NCBI GenBank assembly: GCA_965247705.1
Contig: CBDFHV010000074.1
Location: 43,427 to 107,426 of the forward strand
Source: CBDFHV01 sp965247705
GTDB lineage: Bacteria; Pseudomonadota; Alphaproteobacteria; Rhodospirillales; CAMCUA01
Length of the DNA stretch: 64,000 bases
Direction: 5' to 3'
In this document: one piece after another, positions 8,141-17,215 of the stretch
How positions within the stretch are numbered: the stretch's first letter is position 1
Layout of the letters: each line of letters starts with the position of its first letter
The notes under the pieces: model-generated
The model's input: only the letters and a program-made list of their open reading frames with translations
The model's database searches: none
What the model was told of the DNA's origin: nothing
Made by a program: the position numbers and the translations under genes

Positions 8141-9442
8141 TTAGCCATCCGCGCCGGTGGCGGCAACGCCATTGGCGGTTTGCAGGCGCCGCAACGTTGC
8201 CAGGATATCGGGCGACGGAAATCCGTCCGCCGGGTACTTGATACTTTGCTGAAAAGCACGCACCGCGACCCGGGTCTGGCCTCCCGGCACCCCATCGATG
8301 GGTCCGGCGTCGAACCCTTGGGCGGCAAGGCGCCCCTGCATCTCCTTCATCTCGTCGCGGGACAGGATTGCCACGTTTGCCGGGCGGGGGGTTCGCAAGT
8401 CCGGCAGCCCGGCCAACCGGTCCGCCAGGACACCGACGGAGAGGGCATAGAGGACGGAGGCGTTCCACACCATGGTCGTGCGAAAGTTGCCGTAGACCAG
8501 AAAACCCGGTCCCTTGTAGCCGGCCGGCAGCAGCAACGAACCTTCCATGCCCGGCACCCGGGGAAGATTGGCGCCGCCCATGCGGCGTACGCCCGTGGCC
8601 TGCCATGCGGCAAGGTGTTGTCGGCTGCCGAGCCCGCTTTTGGTGTAATCGAAGCCATCGGGAACCATGACCTCGCGGCCCCAGGTCTGGTCCCCTTTCC
8701 AGCCCGATCGGGACAGGAAGTTGGCGGCCGAGGCAAACACGTCAGGCAGGCTTTTCCAGATGTCGATCTTCCCGTCGCCGTCGCCGTCCTGGCCGAAACG
8801 CAGGAAGGTGCTGGGCAGGAACTGGCACTGGCCCATGGCGCCGGCCCACGAGCCCTTCATGGACTGGGGCGCCACATGCCCCTGATCGAGGACGCGAATG
8901 GCGGCGAGGAGCTCGGCCCGAAAGAAGTCGCTGCGTCGAGGATCGAAAGCAAGCGTGGTCAGGGCGCCGATGACCGGAAAGCCGCCCAGGTAATCGCCGA
9001 AGTTGCTTTCCAGGCCCCAAAAAGCCACCAGGAACCGGGGCTGAACCCCGTATCGGCGCTCGATCCGTTGTAGCAAGGCGGCATGTTTCTTCAACAGCTC
9101 CCTGCCCCGCTTCATGCGTTGTTCGCTTACCCGCCCCTTCATGTAGGTCCAGAAGGACTGGGTGAACTCGGGCTGATGACGGTCCAGTTCGATTACCCGG
9201 GGAATGGGACGAACGTCGGCCAACGCCTTGTCCAGGACGGCCTGGCTGATGCCCGACGATCGGGCCTCGCTCTTGAAGGTGGCCAGCCAGTGGTCGAAAT
9301 CGGCCGGCTGTGGGGAGGGCTCGGCGCCAGCGGCCTCGAAGGCGATGCCAAGGAGCAGGGCAAGGGCGGCACGGCCCAGTCGACGGAGGGTCCGGTTCGT
9401 CACGCTTCGCCGCCTGCCCCCGCTGTCACCTGTTTCCGTCAT
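8141..9442 (-). CDS. Lytic murein transglycosylase (MltB family) with PG-binding domain
   Basis: 433 residues starting MTETG; the ATG overlaps the upstream stop as ATGA (9439-9442). A GTG at codon 14 is an alternative start just before the hydrophobic export segment. The catalytic Glu is Glu145 in FWGLESNFGDY, followed by AMGQCQFLPSTF and the DGDGDGKIDIW segment typical of MltB-type enzymes. The last ~70 residues form a peptidoglycan-binding-like repeat (MQGRLAAQGFDAGPIDG...). It cleaves MurNAc-GlcNAc bonds to give anhydro-muropeptides in the periplasm. It sits upstream of rlpA. Confidence 0.92.
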   Translation of the reverse strand: MTETGDSGGRRRSVTNRTLRRLGRAALALLLGIAFEAAGAEPSPQPADFDHWLATFKSEARSSGISQAVLDKALADVRPIPRVIELDRHQPEFTQSFWTYMKGRVSEQRMKRGRELLKKHAALLQRIERRYGVQPRFLVAFWGLESNFGDYLGGFPVIGALTTLAFDPRRSDFFRAELLAAIRVLDQGHVAPQSMKGSWAGAMGQCQFLPSTFLRFGQDGDGDGKIDIWKSLPDVFASAANFLSRSGWKGDQTWGREVMVPDGFDYTKSGLGSRQHLAAWQATGVRRMGGANLPRVPGMEGSLLLPAGYKGPGFLVYGNFRTTMVWNASVLYALSVGVLADRLAGLPDLRTPRPANVAILSRDEMKEMQGRLAAQGFDAGPIDGVPGGQTRVAVRAFQQSIKYPADGFPSPDILATLRRLQTANGVAATGADG

Positions 9443-10245
9443 GGGCCCAGCTCGGGGCCCGGAAATAGCGTGTCCGTACGATCCGTCAACCAGTAGAATA
9501 AAAGTCCTAACCATTCATGAAGTCCGCCGCCGAGGGCCGCCAGGCCGCTGCCCAGATCGAAGGGTGGCCGCCCGGTCGCGCCGGCTTCGAAGCCATAGTC
9601 CACCGGATAGGGAATCAGCCCGGGCCAGCCGGCCTGGCGAAAGCACCCCACCGCCCGCGGCATGTGCGCGGCCGAGGTGATCACGATCCAGGTTTCGCCG
9701 TCCCGCGGCGATATCAGGGCGCGGGTGAGAACGGCGTTCTCATGGGTGTTCCTGGACTGGTTCTCGGTCAACACCCGCGACGGATCGAGGCCAATAGTCT
9801 CAAGGAACGGTGCTATGACGTTGGCATCCTTCAAGTCTTGATTAAATAAATCGCCAGAACCCCCTGTGAACACGAGCTTGGCATCGGGATATAGCCGCGC
9901 CAATCGAGCCAACTCCGTCAGCCGCTCGACCGCCCCGCCCACGGCCACTTGACCGCGCGATCGGGTAATCCGTTGGTTGACGACGCCGCCGAGAATAATG
10001 ATTCCGTCGACCCGGGGCGGCAGGGCCGTCAGCGCCGGAAACCGGTCTTCCAGGGGAAGAATCAGCCAGTGGCCGAGGGGTAGCACGGAAACCGTCACCG
10101 CGATCAAAGCCGCCAGACCGAGCAATCTCCTTCCCGCCCGCCGCCACGGGGTCCACAGCAGGACGGCGCCCCCCACCAGTGCGATCAGAAGAAGATTCGC
10201 CGGGCTGGCCAGGAACCACAACAGTTTGGAGAGGGCAAAAAACAC
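9439..10245 (-). CDS. YdcF/ElyC/SanA-family (DUF218) membrane protein
   Basis: 268 residues. Two N-terminal transmembrane helices (about 8-30 and 38-60) are followed by the DUF218 domain with IIILGG, the FTGG(S)G nucleotide-type loop, ENQSRNTHENA and TSAAHMPRA. The family includes E. coli ElyC, which affects envelope and lipid-carrier metabolism. The position ahead of a transglycosylase, rlpA and dacA fits a cell-envelope role. Biochemical function is unknown. It is the first gene of the leftward block; the divergent gene at 10374 leaves about 130 bp for promoters. Confidence 0.85.
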   Translation of the reverse strand: MFFALSKLLWFLASPANLLLIALVGGAVLLWTPWRRAGRRLLGLAALIAVTVSVLPLGHWLILPLEDRFPALTALPPRVDGIIILGGVVNQRITRSRGQVAVGGAVERLTELARLARLYPDAKLVFTGGSGDLFNQDLKDANVIAPFLETIGLDPSRVLTENQSRNTHENAVLTRALISPRDGETWIVITSAAHMPRAVGCFRQAGWPGLIPYPVDYGFEAGATGRPPFDLGSGLAALGGGLHEWLGLLFYWLTDRTDTLFPGPELGP

Positions 10246-10373
10246 GTCGTCATCGTTCCGTTCGTGAACAGATGGAATCGGCCATCATCTTGGGAGGCAT
10301 GGACATCCGGGGCAAAGAATTTCATATGCTGTCATTGTGGAGAGACACCGGCACCGGCCAAGGAGATACCGAC

Positions 10374-10646
10374 ATGACACGCTACCTGGTATCCGACACC
10401 AACCCCGAAGGCATGAAGCTGGAGGACATCCTGCGGGCCATCCGCAAGGACATGTTGATCCGCTGCGCAAAGATCGTCGACGATCACCGCCTGGAGGCCG
10501 AGCACGTGCTGGCCAATAACATGAAGATCTTAAACCTCCTGACGGAGGCCATCGAGGTGGCGGAAGAATCAACCCAAAGCCTCGACAAAGCCTTCGGGCC
10601 GAGCGCCGCGGCGTCTGGCGGGCCGCCGCGCATCGGCAAGCCTTAA
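10374..10646 (+). CDS. Conserved-looking small alpha-helical protein, function unknown
   Basis: 90 residues starting MTRYLVSDTN. A very good Shine-Dalgarno (AAGGAGAT) lies about 6 bases before this ATG, so the longer upstream reading frame is rejected. The predicted product is mostly amphipathic helix (about residues 15-72) with acidic and charged residues and no signal peptide or membrane helix, ending in a low-complexity Ala/Gly/Pro tail. I do not recognise the family. It is convergent with the lipoprotein at 10657, 10 bases away. Confidence 0.7.
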   Translation: MTRYLVSDTNPEGMKLEDILRAIRKDMLIRCAKIVDDHRLEAEHVLANNMKILNLLTEAIEVAEESTQSLDKAFGPSAAASGGPPRIGKP

Positions 10647-10656
10647 TCCCGGTTGC

Positions 10657-11040
10657 TTACGGTTTGCACACCGCTTCGATCAGGTTGGGATTCTTCTCGC
10701 TGCGCAGGCGGACCCAAAGGACCTGTCCCTCGCCCAGGATCTTGTAGGCTTGGGCCGTGGCGGATGGGCAGGCACGCTCGGCGAACCGGGACTGCAATAT
10801 GCGGCCGACGGCCCCGATGGCGACTTCGGTGCCCGAGTCGACGCCGACTGTCATGACGATCTTTTCCTCGGTTTCGACGGTCACCTCGGCCAGCTTCCAC
10901 TGCATGTTGGGTGGGCTCACGACCTGGTGGCCTTTCAGCGAGTCAGCGGCCCGCTGGGCGCGCTTTCCCGCGTCGTCGCCGCAAGCGCCCAGCGCCACGG
11001 CCATCGCCAATCCCGATACAACCATACTCAGACTTTTCAA
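10657..11040 (-). CDS. Putative lipoprotein, function unknown
   Basis: 127 residues. The N-terminal hydrophobic segment ends in the lipobox ALGAC (Cys20), followed by Gly-Asp-Asp; the Asp at +3 does not clearly decide between inner and outer membrane. The mature part has two further Cys residues (ACPSA and EAVCKP), which could pair. No recognisable catalytic motif. It is monocistronic between convergent and divergent neighbours. Confidence 0.75.
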   Translation of the reverse strand: MKSLSMVVSGLAMAVALGACGDDAGKRAQRAADSLKGHQVVSPPNMQWKLAEVTVETEEKIVMTVGVDSGTEVAIGAVGRILQSRFAERACPSATAQAYKILGEGQVLWVRLRSEKNPNLIEAVCKP

Positions 11041-11177
11041 ATGTCAAATTCCCTTCAACGGTGCCGTAATTCGACGGTCCTCTAATGCAGCCGGTCAGAG
11101 GTCTCGGGGAGGCGGATACGGGGACGGTCGAGATTATTCCTGGCCTTGCCGTCGGCAACTATCCCGGTGAGTAGGGG

Positions 11178-11624
11178 TCAGTCGTCCTCGTCGGCCATGG
11201 CCCTTGCGGCTTTCTCGGCCTCGTCGGCCGGCGCCGTCGACCAACCGGTATGGGAGATGTCGAACATGACCCCCGCCGGTGTGTACCACTTCTCTTCGTA
11301 GAAGGTGAGGCCGCGCTTAACGGGCGCGCCCATGAATTGGGTACCGCCGTTTCCCTTCACCTTCTCGCGCGCCGAATCCAGGTCGTCCACGTGGAAGCCG
11401 ATATGGTGCAGACCGACGAAGTCCTTGCCGCGCTCCTTGCCCGCCGACTCATCGGACTTGAACTTGAGGAGGGCGACGTTGATCACGCCGTCGGAGACGT
11501 AACAACCCTTGGCAAGGCTGGAATCGGTCTTTCCGACCCGCTGCATGCCGAAGGTTCTGACGTAAAATTCCGCCTCCGCCTCCGGGTCGTCCACGGAAAT
11601 CGCGATGTGACGCAACTTTGCCAT
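11178..11624 (-). CDS. VOC (glyoxalase/bleomycin-resistance) superfamily protein
   Basis: 148 residues starting MAKLRHIAISV; GGAGGGAAAGG sits just upstream, so the longer frame is rejected. It has the betaalphabetabetabeta pattern of the vicinal-oxygen-chelate fold: LRHIAISVDDPEAEAEFY opens the first half and HHIGFHVDDLD the second, with His/Glu-type metal ligands (H6 and the first His of GLHHIGF as candidates). Members include glyoxalases, isomerases and dioxygenases; no substrate can be assigned. The following GST in the same orientation suggests a detoxification context. Confidence 0.85.
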   Translation of the reverse strand: MAKLRHIAISVDDPEAEAEFYVRTFGMQRVGKTDSSLAKGCYVSDGVINVALLKFKSDESAGKERGKDFVGLHHIGFHVDDLDSAREKVKGNGGTQFMGAPVKRGLTFYEEKWYTPAGVMFDISHTGWSTAPADEAEKAARAMADEDD

Positions 11625-11734
11625 AACCCTTTCCCTCCAACTGGTGCGCGCAGGGCCCAGATTATAGAGGCCGACGGGGGTTTGGCGAGGCGCTTCGGCG
11701 GTCGACTCCTTATGATTAACCGCTGTTTCGCCGG

Positions 11735-12424
11735 TCAAGCGGCCTTGGCGAGGATCAAGGTCGAGAGAACCGAGTCACGTTGACGCAGGAACGCGAACAG
11801 CCGCGCCGGGTAGTCGGCGGCGACCGCGTCGCGCACCGATGGACGCGCGGCAAGGGCGGCCCGGTACGCGCGAACCCGTGGCGTGTCGGCAAAGAAGCCG
11901 AATTCGCCAATCCGTTCGAAGGTGTCGAAGTAGCGGAACAGCGGGCCGAAGGCCGCATCCACCAGTGCGAAGCGAGGGCCGTTGAAGAACGGCCCGTCGC
12001 CCAGATGCCGCTCGAGCCAGGCAAACTTGCCCAGCAGCCGCGCCCGCTTGGCCTCGAACGTCTCGTCGTCCGGTGCGTTGTAGAAGCCGGCGACGTCGTT
12101 AAGGGTCGCCGAGGCGTACTCGATCCAGGCCCGGTGACGGGCCCGCGCCAGCGGATCGGAGGGGTGAAGCGGGTGCGGGCGGGTGTCCTCCAGGTACTCG
12201 CAGATCACCGCGCTCTCGAACAATATCGCCGTGCCGCCGTCCGCCGCCGTGACCCGCAGGAGCGGCACCTTGCCAAGTGGCGAAATCGCGCTAAACCAGG
12301 CCGGCTTGTCGGCGAGATCGATGTCGGTGCGCTTGTGGGCCACGCCTTTCTCGGTCAGGGCGATCACCGCCCGCTGCACATAGGGGCACAAGGCGTGGCT
12401 GACAAGTTCCAGTTTGTGGTTCAT
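11735..12424 (-). CDS. Glutathione S-transferase family protein
   Basis: 229 residues. The N-terminal thioredoxin-like domain has VSHALCPYVQRAV with Cys13 at the CPxV position typical of omega/zeta-like bacterial GSTs, followed by the cis-Pro segment GKVPLL and ESAVICEYL for the glutathione gamma-Glu contact. The all-helical C-terminal domain follows. It likely conjugates or reduces electrophiles with glutathione in the cytoplasm. It is divergent from the LysR gene at 12524, the classic layout for a LysR regulator and its target. Confidence 0.9.
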   Translation of the reverse strand: MNHKLELVSHALCPYVQRAVIALTEKGVAHKRTDIDLADKPAWFSAISPLGKVPLLRVTAADGGTAILFESAVICEYLEDTRPHPLHPSDPLARARHRAWIEYASATLNDVAGFYNAPDDETFEAKRARLLGKFAWLERHLGDGPFFNGPRFALVDAAFGPLFRYFDTFERIGEFGFFADTPRVRAYRAALAARPSVRDAVAADYPARLFAFLRQRDSVLSTLILAKAA

Positions 12425-12501
12425 GGCCGTTATCTCCGTTCAGTTGCCGTCATTCTAGCCTGTGCAACAACGGATGTTGATATTGCGATTATCACAAATT
12501 A

Positions 12502-12519
12502 TTGTGCATAAATGCACAA
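12502..12519. promoter_or_regulatory. Perfect 8-bp palindrome in the GST/LysR divergent promoter
   Basis: TTGTGCAT-aa-ATGCACAA is a perfect inverted repeat with a 2-bp spacer. It lies between the divergent GST and LysR genes in an AT-rich stretch of an otherwise GC-rich region. LysR regulators typically bind such dyads in the shared control region and repress their own gene. It overlaps the ATG at 12512, which argues that the ATG at 12524 is the true regulator start. Confidence 0.6.
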
Positions 12520-12523
12520 ATGG

Positions 12524-13423
12524 ATGCAGTGGGACGATCTGCGCTACGTGCTCGCCGTGGGTCAGCATGGCACCTTGTCCGCCGGCGCGCGGCACCTGGG
12601 CGTCAACCACGCCACCGTATTCCGCCGGATCGGGATGATCGAGGAACGACTCGGCGCACGATTGTTCGAGCGCCACCGCGACGGCTATGTGCCGACCCCC
12701 GCGGGCGAGGAGGTCGTCGCCCTGGCCGAGCGATTGGAGGGCGAGGTCGATGACCTGGAACGGCGGCTGGCCGGGCGCGACAGGCGACCATCCGGCACGG
12801 TGCGGGCCACGACCACCGATACGCTGATGGAGGGGGCGCTGGCGCCGATCTTGGCCGCCTTCCGCGCGACACACCCGGAAATCGATCTCGAGGTGGTGGT
12901 CGAGAACCGCTTCCTGAGTCTCAGTAAGCGGGACGCCGACGTGGCGATCCGGGCGACGGACAAGCCGCCGCCGACCCTGGTCGGGCGACGCATCTGCGGG
13001 GTTGCGACCGCGGTCTATGGCGCCTCGGACTATGTGGCGACGCCATCTTCGGTGCGCGATCCGTCCGCGCATCCGTGGATCGCGCCGGACGACAGCCTGG
13101 ACCAGCTTGCCTCGGCGCGCTGGCTGCGAAAGACCCTTGGCGCCGTGCGCCCCGTTCTCCGAACCAATAGCCTGATGGGATTGCTGGCGGCGGCCAAGGC
13201 GGGCATGGGCCTGGCGGCACTACCGTGCTTTCTCGGCGATGGCGCGGCCGAGTTGCGGCGGGTGGGGCCGCCGGTGTCAGAATTGGCGACCGATCTATGG
13301 CTGCTGACCCACCGCGATCTGCGCCACGTGGCCCGGGTGCGCGCCTTTCTCGACTTCGTTGACAAGGGACTGCGGCGCATGAGCGGTGCCTTCGAGGGCG
13401 ACAAATCGCGAAGGCCGCAATAG
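12524..13423 (+). CDS. LysR-family transcriptional regulator
   Basis: 299 residues from the ATG at 12524 (MQWDDLRYVLAV, the usual LysR opening); an ATG four codons earlier lies inside a palindrome and is less likely. The N-terminal winged helix-turn-helix has GTLSAGARHLGVNHATVFRRI, then the ERLGARLFERH segment. The rest is the substrate-binding co-inducer domain (residues about 90-290). It probably controls the divergent GST gene. The ligand is unknown. Confidence 0.92.
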   Translation: MQWDDLRYVLAVGQHGTLSAGARHLGVNHATVFRRIGMIEERLGARLFERHRDGYVPTPAGEEVVALAERLEGEVDDLERRLAGRDRRPSGTVRATTTDTLMEGALAPILAAFRATHPEIDLEVVVENRFLSLSKRDADVAIRATDKPPPTLVGRRICGVATAVYGASDYVATPSSVRDPSAHPWIAPDDSLDQLASARWLRKTLGAVRPVLRTNSLMGLLAAAKAGMGLAALPCFLGDGAAELRRVGPPVSELATDLWLLTHRDLRHVARVRAFLDFVDKGLRRMSGAFEGDKSRRPQ

Positions 13424-13541
13424 CCTTCAAACGCCCGTGTGGTATGATTCAGGGCACTGGTCACCTGGAGTCCGTTGGCTATACTGGCGACGGTGGGGCG
13501 GACTCGCCCGTCGTACGTGGATGGAGCGCCTGGAGGAAGAG

Positions 13542-14126
13542 ATGATCCGACGTGTCCTTGCATTCGTACTGGTGCTCGGTCTCGCCGCCTGCGGCGAGGA
13601 AAGCCTGGACTCCAAGGCTGAAGGCGGCGACCCGGTGGCCCAATTCGCCCTTGGCCTGGAATACGAAAAAGGAGAAAACCGGGACAAGGATCTTCAGAGG
13701 GCATTTTCCTGGTACGAGGCGTCTGCCAATCAGGATCACGTGGGGGCCATGTACAAGATGGGCGTCTACGTGGCCGAGGAAGCCGAAGGCCAAAGGTCCG
13801 CCGCCGCGCTCGGTGTCGGCACCGCCATCAAGTACTTCAACCGGGACTACGCGCGCTCGGCGGAGTGGTATCTGAAGGCGTCGGACAAAGGCAGCGTGGC
13901 CGCCCTCTATCAGTTGGCCCGCCTGTACTACACGGGGTGGGGTGTGGATCAGGATTTGGAAAAGGCCAAGAACCTGGCGCAGCAGGCCAAGGAGAAGAAA
14001 TACCAGCCGGCGGGCGATTTGCTGGAAGACATCGCCAAGGGGCCACCCTCGGAGCCTTTCGGCGAGGTGCGCGGCAACCCCCACGGCATGCCGGGCGGCA
14101 CCGGGGAAGCGGGCATCGAGTTCTAG
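13542..14126 (+). CDS. Sel1-repeat lipoprotein
   Basis: 194 residues starting MIRRVLAFVL; GGAGGAAG lies just upstream, so the long upstream frame is rejected. Lipobox LAAC (Cys19). The mature part has three or more Sel1-like repeats (GDPVAQFALGLEYEKGE, ...HVGAMYKMGVYVAEEA, GSVAALYQLARLYYTGWGV), a TPR-like alpha-solenoid that mediates protein contacts. The C-terminus is Gly/Pro-rich. It is likely envelope-anchored; partners are unknown. Confidence 0.88.
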   Translation: MIRRVLAFVLVLGLAACGEESLDSKAEGGDPVAQFALGLEYEKGENRDKDLQRAFSWYEASANQDHVGAMYKMGVYVAEEAEGQRSAAALGVGTAIKYFNRDYARSAEWYLKASDKGSVAALYQLARLYYTGWGVDQDLEKAKNLAQQAKEKKYQPAGDLLEDIAKGPPSEPFGEVRGNPHGMPGGTGEAGIEF

Positions 14127-14347
14127 TCGTTCGAATCGATACCGATTCCAGGACACCCGGGAAGGCCGGGCCGCGGCGGGGCGACTTATGGATTCGAGGC
14201 CGCTGTTGACGGTTGTCGTTGTTATGGCGGCGGGCGCGGGGAAATGATATGACCGGCCCCGGTGCCGGAGCAGCGCGGCGCACGGATTTGGCCTCGCGCC
14301 ATGGGGTTCGGTCCACACTCAACGCGGATCACTAAGCGGAGACATCG

Positions 14348-14659
14348 ATGCTCAGAAGGCTCAAGAAGCTCAAGGATATCGACTACAAGAATCCCAAGTT
14401 TCTCGTTCTCTCAGGCATATGGTTGATCGGCACGGTCACGTTGGCCTTCGTGTTCAATCATTTCGAACTCCAGGCGACGGACCTGTCGCGCATGTCCGAA
14501 TCCGAAGTCGACATGACGACCACCCTGCGGGGTGGCAAACCCGGATATTCAGGCGGCAGGGTGGCGTTCTATACGGCGTTCAGTTCGTTTGCCCTATCCG
14601 TCATCCTCAACGTCTTCCACAAGATGACGACGCGGTCCAAGTACGACCAGGATTATTGA
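14348..14659 (+). CDS. Small two-helix membrane protein, unknown function
   Basis: 103 residues with two hydrophobic segments (about 18-37 and 72-92) separated by a short polar loop, and a basic N-terminus (MLRRLKKLK), suggesting an inner-membrane hairpin with both ends in the cytoplasm. AAGCGGAGAC precedes the ATG as a weak ribosome site. No recognised family. A strong inverted repeat follows 70 bases downstream. Confidence 0.65.
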   Translation: MLRRLKKLKDIDYKNPKFLVLSGIWLIGTVTLAFVFNHFELQATDLSRMSESEVDMTTTLRGGKPGYSGGRVAFYTAFSSFALSVILNVFHKMTTRSKYDQDY

Positions 14660-14726
14660 TTGCCCGTCTGGTCCGCCGTGCGGCCCGTCGCCGCTCCATC
14701 CGATTAACCGCAGCCTATTGAATCGA

Positions 14727-14759
14727 AAGGCCCCTGCCCGCTCAGCGGACAGGGGCCTT
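14727..14759. terminator. Bidirectional hairpin terminator between convergent genes
   Basis: A 10-bp outer stem (AAGGCCCCTG / CAGGGGCCTT), a single mismatch and an inner 4-bp stem around a TCA loop lie between the convergent genes ending at 14659 and 14792. There is no long T tract on either side, but position and stem strength support termination in both directions. Confidence 0.7.
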
Positions 14760-14791
14760 CGACAACGCGAAAGCTGTAAGGCGATCAGGCC

Positions 14792-15661
14792 TTAGAAGTA
14801 CAGCTTGTCGGGGATCGAGTCCGCGGGAACGCCGCTCAGAACCAGAGCTTCCTTGATCCAGCCCTCGATCTGACCGCGCAGGCGCTTCCACTCCGCCCAC
14901 CAGTGGGCGAATTCACTGAAGCGGCGGTCCGGCTCGTTGGCCACGCCCACATAGGCGGGGAACGAGAACAGCGGGGTCGGGATCACGAAGTCGCCCATCT
15001 GCGGGTTCTTCTGCTTACCGACGATGCCGTTGATCACGGTGGTGATCATGGAGTCGGCGCGACCGGAGATGACCGCGAGAGGAACTTCGGACGACTTGGG
15101 CAGCTCGACCGCGGTGGCATTGGGGGCCACGAAGCGGCGAACCAGCGCGGTGCTGGTGCCCTGTACGACGGCGATACGGACGCCTTCCTTGTTGTAGTCC
15201 GTCCAGGCGCGAGCCTTGAAGTTCTTGCTGTTGACCATCATGAAGCCATGGTTGTACAGCGGACCCGCAAAGGTGATCGCGGTGGCGCGGATCGGGGTCG
15301 CCTGCATGGCATACAGCAGGTCGATCTTGCCCGACTGGATCTGCAGCGCCGCGGTGCCCCAGGTGGTGGGCAGGCAACGGAAGCCATTCTTGGCGTTCGG
15401 CAGTTCCTTGGACATGTCCTTGGCGGCTTCGACCGCCCAGCCCTTCATATCGCCGGAGTCCTTGTCCTTCATCCAATAGGGAATCTGGCCAATCACACAA
15501 CCGGTCGTCAGGTAGCCGGTCTCGCTGATGCGTTCCCAGGTCGACTGGTAGTTCGGATCGATCTTTCTCCAGTCGAAGCCCTGAGCATGGGCGGACGACG
15601 CGGTGAACGCTGCGACGGCGAAGGCCGCGGCAGCCAGACGGAAGGTGGATTTCGATATCAT
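14792..15661 (-). CDS. Periplasmic solute-binding protein (amino-acid ABC / family 3 type)
   Basis: 289 residues starting MISKSTFRLA; GGGAGAAG precedes this ATG. A clear signal peptide ends at SSAHA. The mature protein opens with TGYLTTGCVIGQIPYWMKD, then GWAVEAAKDMSKEL and QSGKIDLLYAMQATPIRA, the pattern of type-II periplasmic binding proteins of polar amino-acid ABC systems. No permease or ATPase lies beside it, so it is an orphan binding protein here or a sensory component. The ligand is unknown. A 363-bp non-coding stretch with a MITE lies upstream. Confidence 0.85.
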   Translation of the reverse strand: MISKSTFRLAAAAFAVAAFTASSAHAQGFDWRKIDPNYQSTWERISETGYLTTGCVIGQIPYWMKDKDSGDMKGWAVEAAKDMSKELPNAKNGFRCLPTTWGTAALQIQSGKIDLLYAMQATPIRATAITFAGPLYNHGFMMVNSKNFKARAWTDYNKEGVRIAVVQGTSTALVRRFVAPNATAVELPKSSEVPLAVISGRADSMITTVINGIVGKQKNPQMGDFVIPTPLFSFPAYVGVANEPDRRFSEFAHWWAEWKRLRGQIEGWIKEALVLSGVPADSIPDKLYF

Positions 15662-15882
15662 ACTCTTCTCCCTAGATTTAAGAATGACGTTGCCCCTTGC
15701 CTGTTTGCCTTCATCGCCACACACGTCATAGCACCGCTGGAAATCCCCCAGGAGGAAATCTCCGTCGGCACCCCGCCGGCAAGTGGCCTCAAAGGGCGGC
15801 GCAAATCATGCAATTTGAGGCTATGCGGGTCAAGGGCGAACTCCGGTCCGTAATCTGACCTTTGCGTGACCGGCCCTCGAAG

Positions 15883-15981
15883 CTAGTGTTGCGATTCTAA
15901 CATTTGGTTCCTGAGCCCGGGGGTGAAGGTCGCAGTTTGCGTAGATTTAATGGGAACGAAATGTCTCGATCGGAACACTAG
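15883..15981. mobile_element. 99-bp MITE, copy 1 (IS630-derived ends)
   Basis: A 99-bp unit bounded by CTAG at both ends. It is identical to the units at 50702-50800 and (inverted) 51523-51621. Its ends (CTAGTGTTGCGATTC... and ...GATCGGAACACTAG) closely match the two ends of the IS630-type element at 51618-52757, so it is a non-autonomous derivative. It occupies part of the 363-bp non-coding gap 15662-16024; the rest of that gap shows nothing recognisable beyond a presumed promoter for the solute-binding protein. Confidence 0.9.
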
Positions 15982-16024
15982 GTTGAGCCCCCTTCCCCCG
16001 CCGAAACGCCTGCCGGGGCTTCCC

Positions 16025-17128
16025 ATGAAAATCACCCGCATCGCCGCCTACAGGGTGGAGCTGCCGCTCGTGCGCGGCGCCTACCGCTGGTCTTTCGGCC
16101 GCTCCATCGAGTTTTACGACAGCACCATCGTCAGGATCGAAACCGACACGGGCCTTACCGGTTGGGGAGAGGCATGCCAACTGGGACCCGCCTACCTGCC
16201 CGCCTACGCCGCCGGAACCCGGACCGGCATCGCCGAGGTGGCGCCTCACCTGATCGGCGAGGATCCCCGGCAGGTCGACCGCATTCAGTGGGCGATGGAC
16301 ATGGCGCTCAAGGGGCATCCCTATGTGAAGACGGCCATCGACAATGCCTGCTGGGACATCCTGGGCCGGGACGCGGGGCTGTCGGTGTCGGTGCTGCTGG
16401 GCGGGCGGTTCGGCGAGGACCTGGCCCTCTACCGGTCGATCTCCCAGGACACGCCCGAGGCCATGGTCCAGGAAGTGGCCGATCATCGGGCCATGGGCTT
16501 CCGCGCCTTTCAGCTCAAGGTGGGCGGCGATCCCGACGACGATATCGAGCGCATCCGGGCGGTGGCCGCCGCCGCCCAGTCGGGGGAGCGGATCGTCTGC
16601 GACGCCAACACCGGCTGGCTGGCCCATGGCGCGGCGCGGGTGGTGCGGGCGATCCGGGACCTGGACGTCTATGTGGAGCAGCCTTGCCTGACCTACGAAG
16701 AATGCTTGTGGGTGCGGCGGCGCACGGACTTGCCCTTCATCCTCGACGAATGCATGGACTCGGTCGAGACCCTGATACGCGGCTACCGTGACGGCGCCAT
16801 GGACGGCATCAATCTGAAGATCGGCCGTATGGGCGGCCTGACCCGTGCCCGACAGATCCGCGACCTCTGCGTCTCCTTGGGCCTGGGCATCACCATCGAG
16901 GACAGCGGCGGCGGCGACATCGCCGCGGCCACGGTCGGCGCCCTGGCGCAATCGACCCCGGAGAAATACAGGGTCATGGTGACATCGAACTATTTCAAGG
17001 TGGAAGTCCGCACCGCCGATGGCGCGCCCACCCTTGACAACGGGCGCATGAAGACCTCGACCTCGCCTGGTCTCGGCATCCACCCCAAGGCCGAGATGTT
17101 CGGCGATCCGGTGGTGGACGTGTCCTAA
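16025..17128 (+). CDS. Mandelate racemase/muconate lactonizing enzyme family protein
   Basis: 367 residues, enolase superfamily. Candidate catalytic residues are all visible: Lys165 (FQLK), metal ligands Asp193 (CDANTGW), Glu218 (VEQP) and Asp241 (LDECMDS), and Lys265 (INLKIG). The second-sphere Lys265 and Lys165 pair fits the MLE subgroup. It abstracts a proton alpha to a carboxylate to give racemisation, dehydration or cycloisomerisation; the substrate is not readable. The ATG at 16025 is used because the longer frame begins inside the MITE. No operon partner overlaps it. Confidence 0.9.
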   Translation: MKITRIAAYRVELPLVRGAYRWSFGRSIEFYDSTIVRIETDTGLTGWGEACQLGPAYLPAYAAGTRTGIAEVAPHLIGEDPRQVDRIQWAMDMALKGHPYVKTAIDNACWDILGRDAGLSVSVLLGGRFGEDLALYRSISQDTPEAMVQEVADHRAMGFRAFQLKVGGDPDDDIERIRAVAAAAQSGERIVCDANTGWLAHGAARVVRAIRDLDVYVEQPCLTYEECLWVRRRTDLPFILDECMDSVETLIRGYRDGAMDGINLKIGRMGGLTRARQIRDLCVSLGLGITIEDSGGGDIAAATVGALAQSTPEKYRVMVTSNYFKVEVRTADGAPTLDNGRMKTSTSPGLGIHPKAEMFGDPVVDVS

Positions 17129-17215
17129 GCGAGTGCCGCGGTCCCACTATACCGCCGTGGTCTTGGCCGTGGCGCCTCATGTGGTAATAGGAGCAAAGTC
17201 GTAGGTACGGGTTCC

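Noticed and set aside
15923..16024. Upstream extension of the MR/MLE enzyme frame to a start inside the MITE
   Set aside because: The N-terminal 34 residues come from the 99-bp MITE; the enolase-superfamily N-domain starts at the ATG at 16025.
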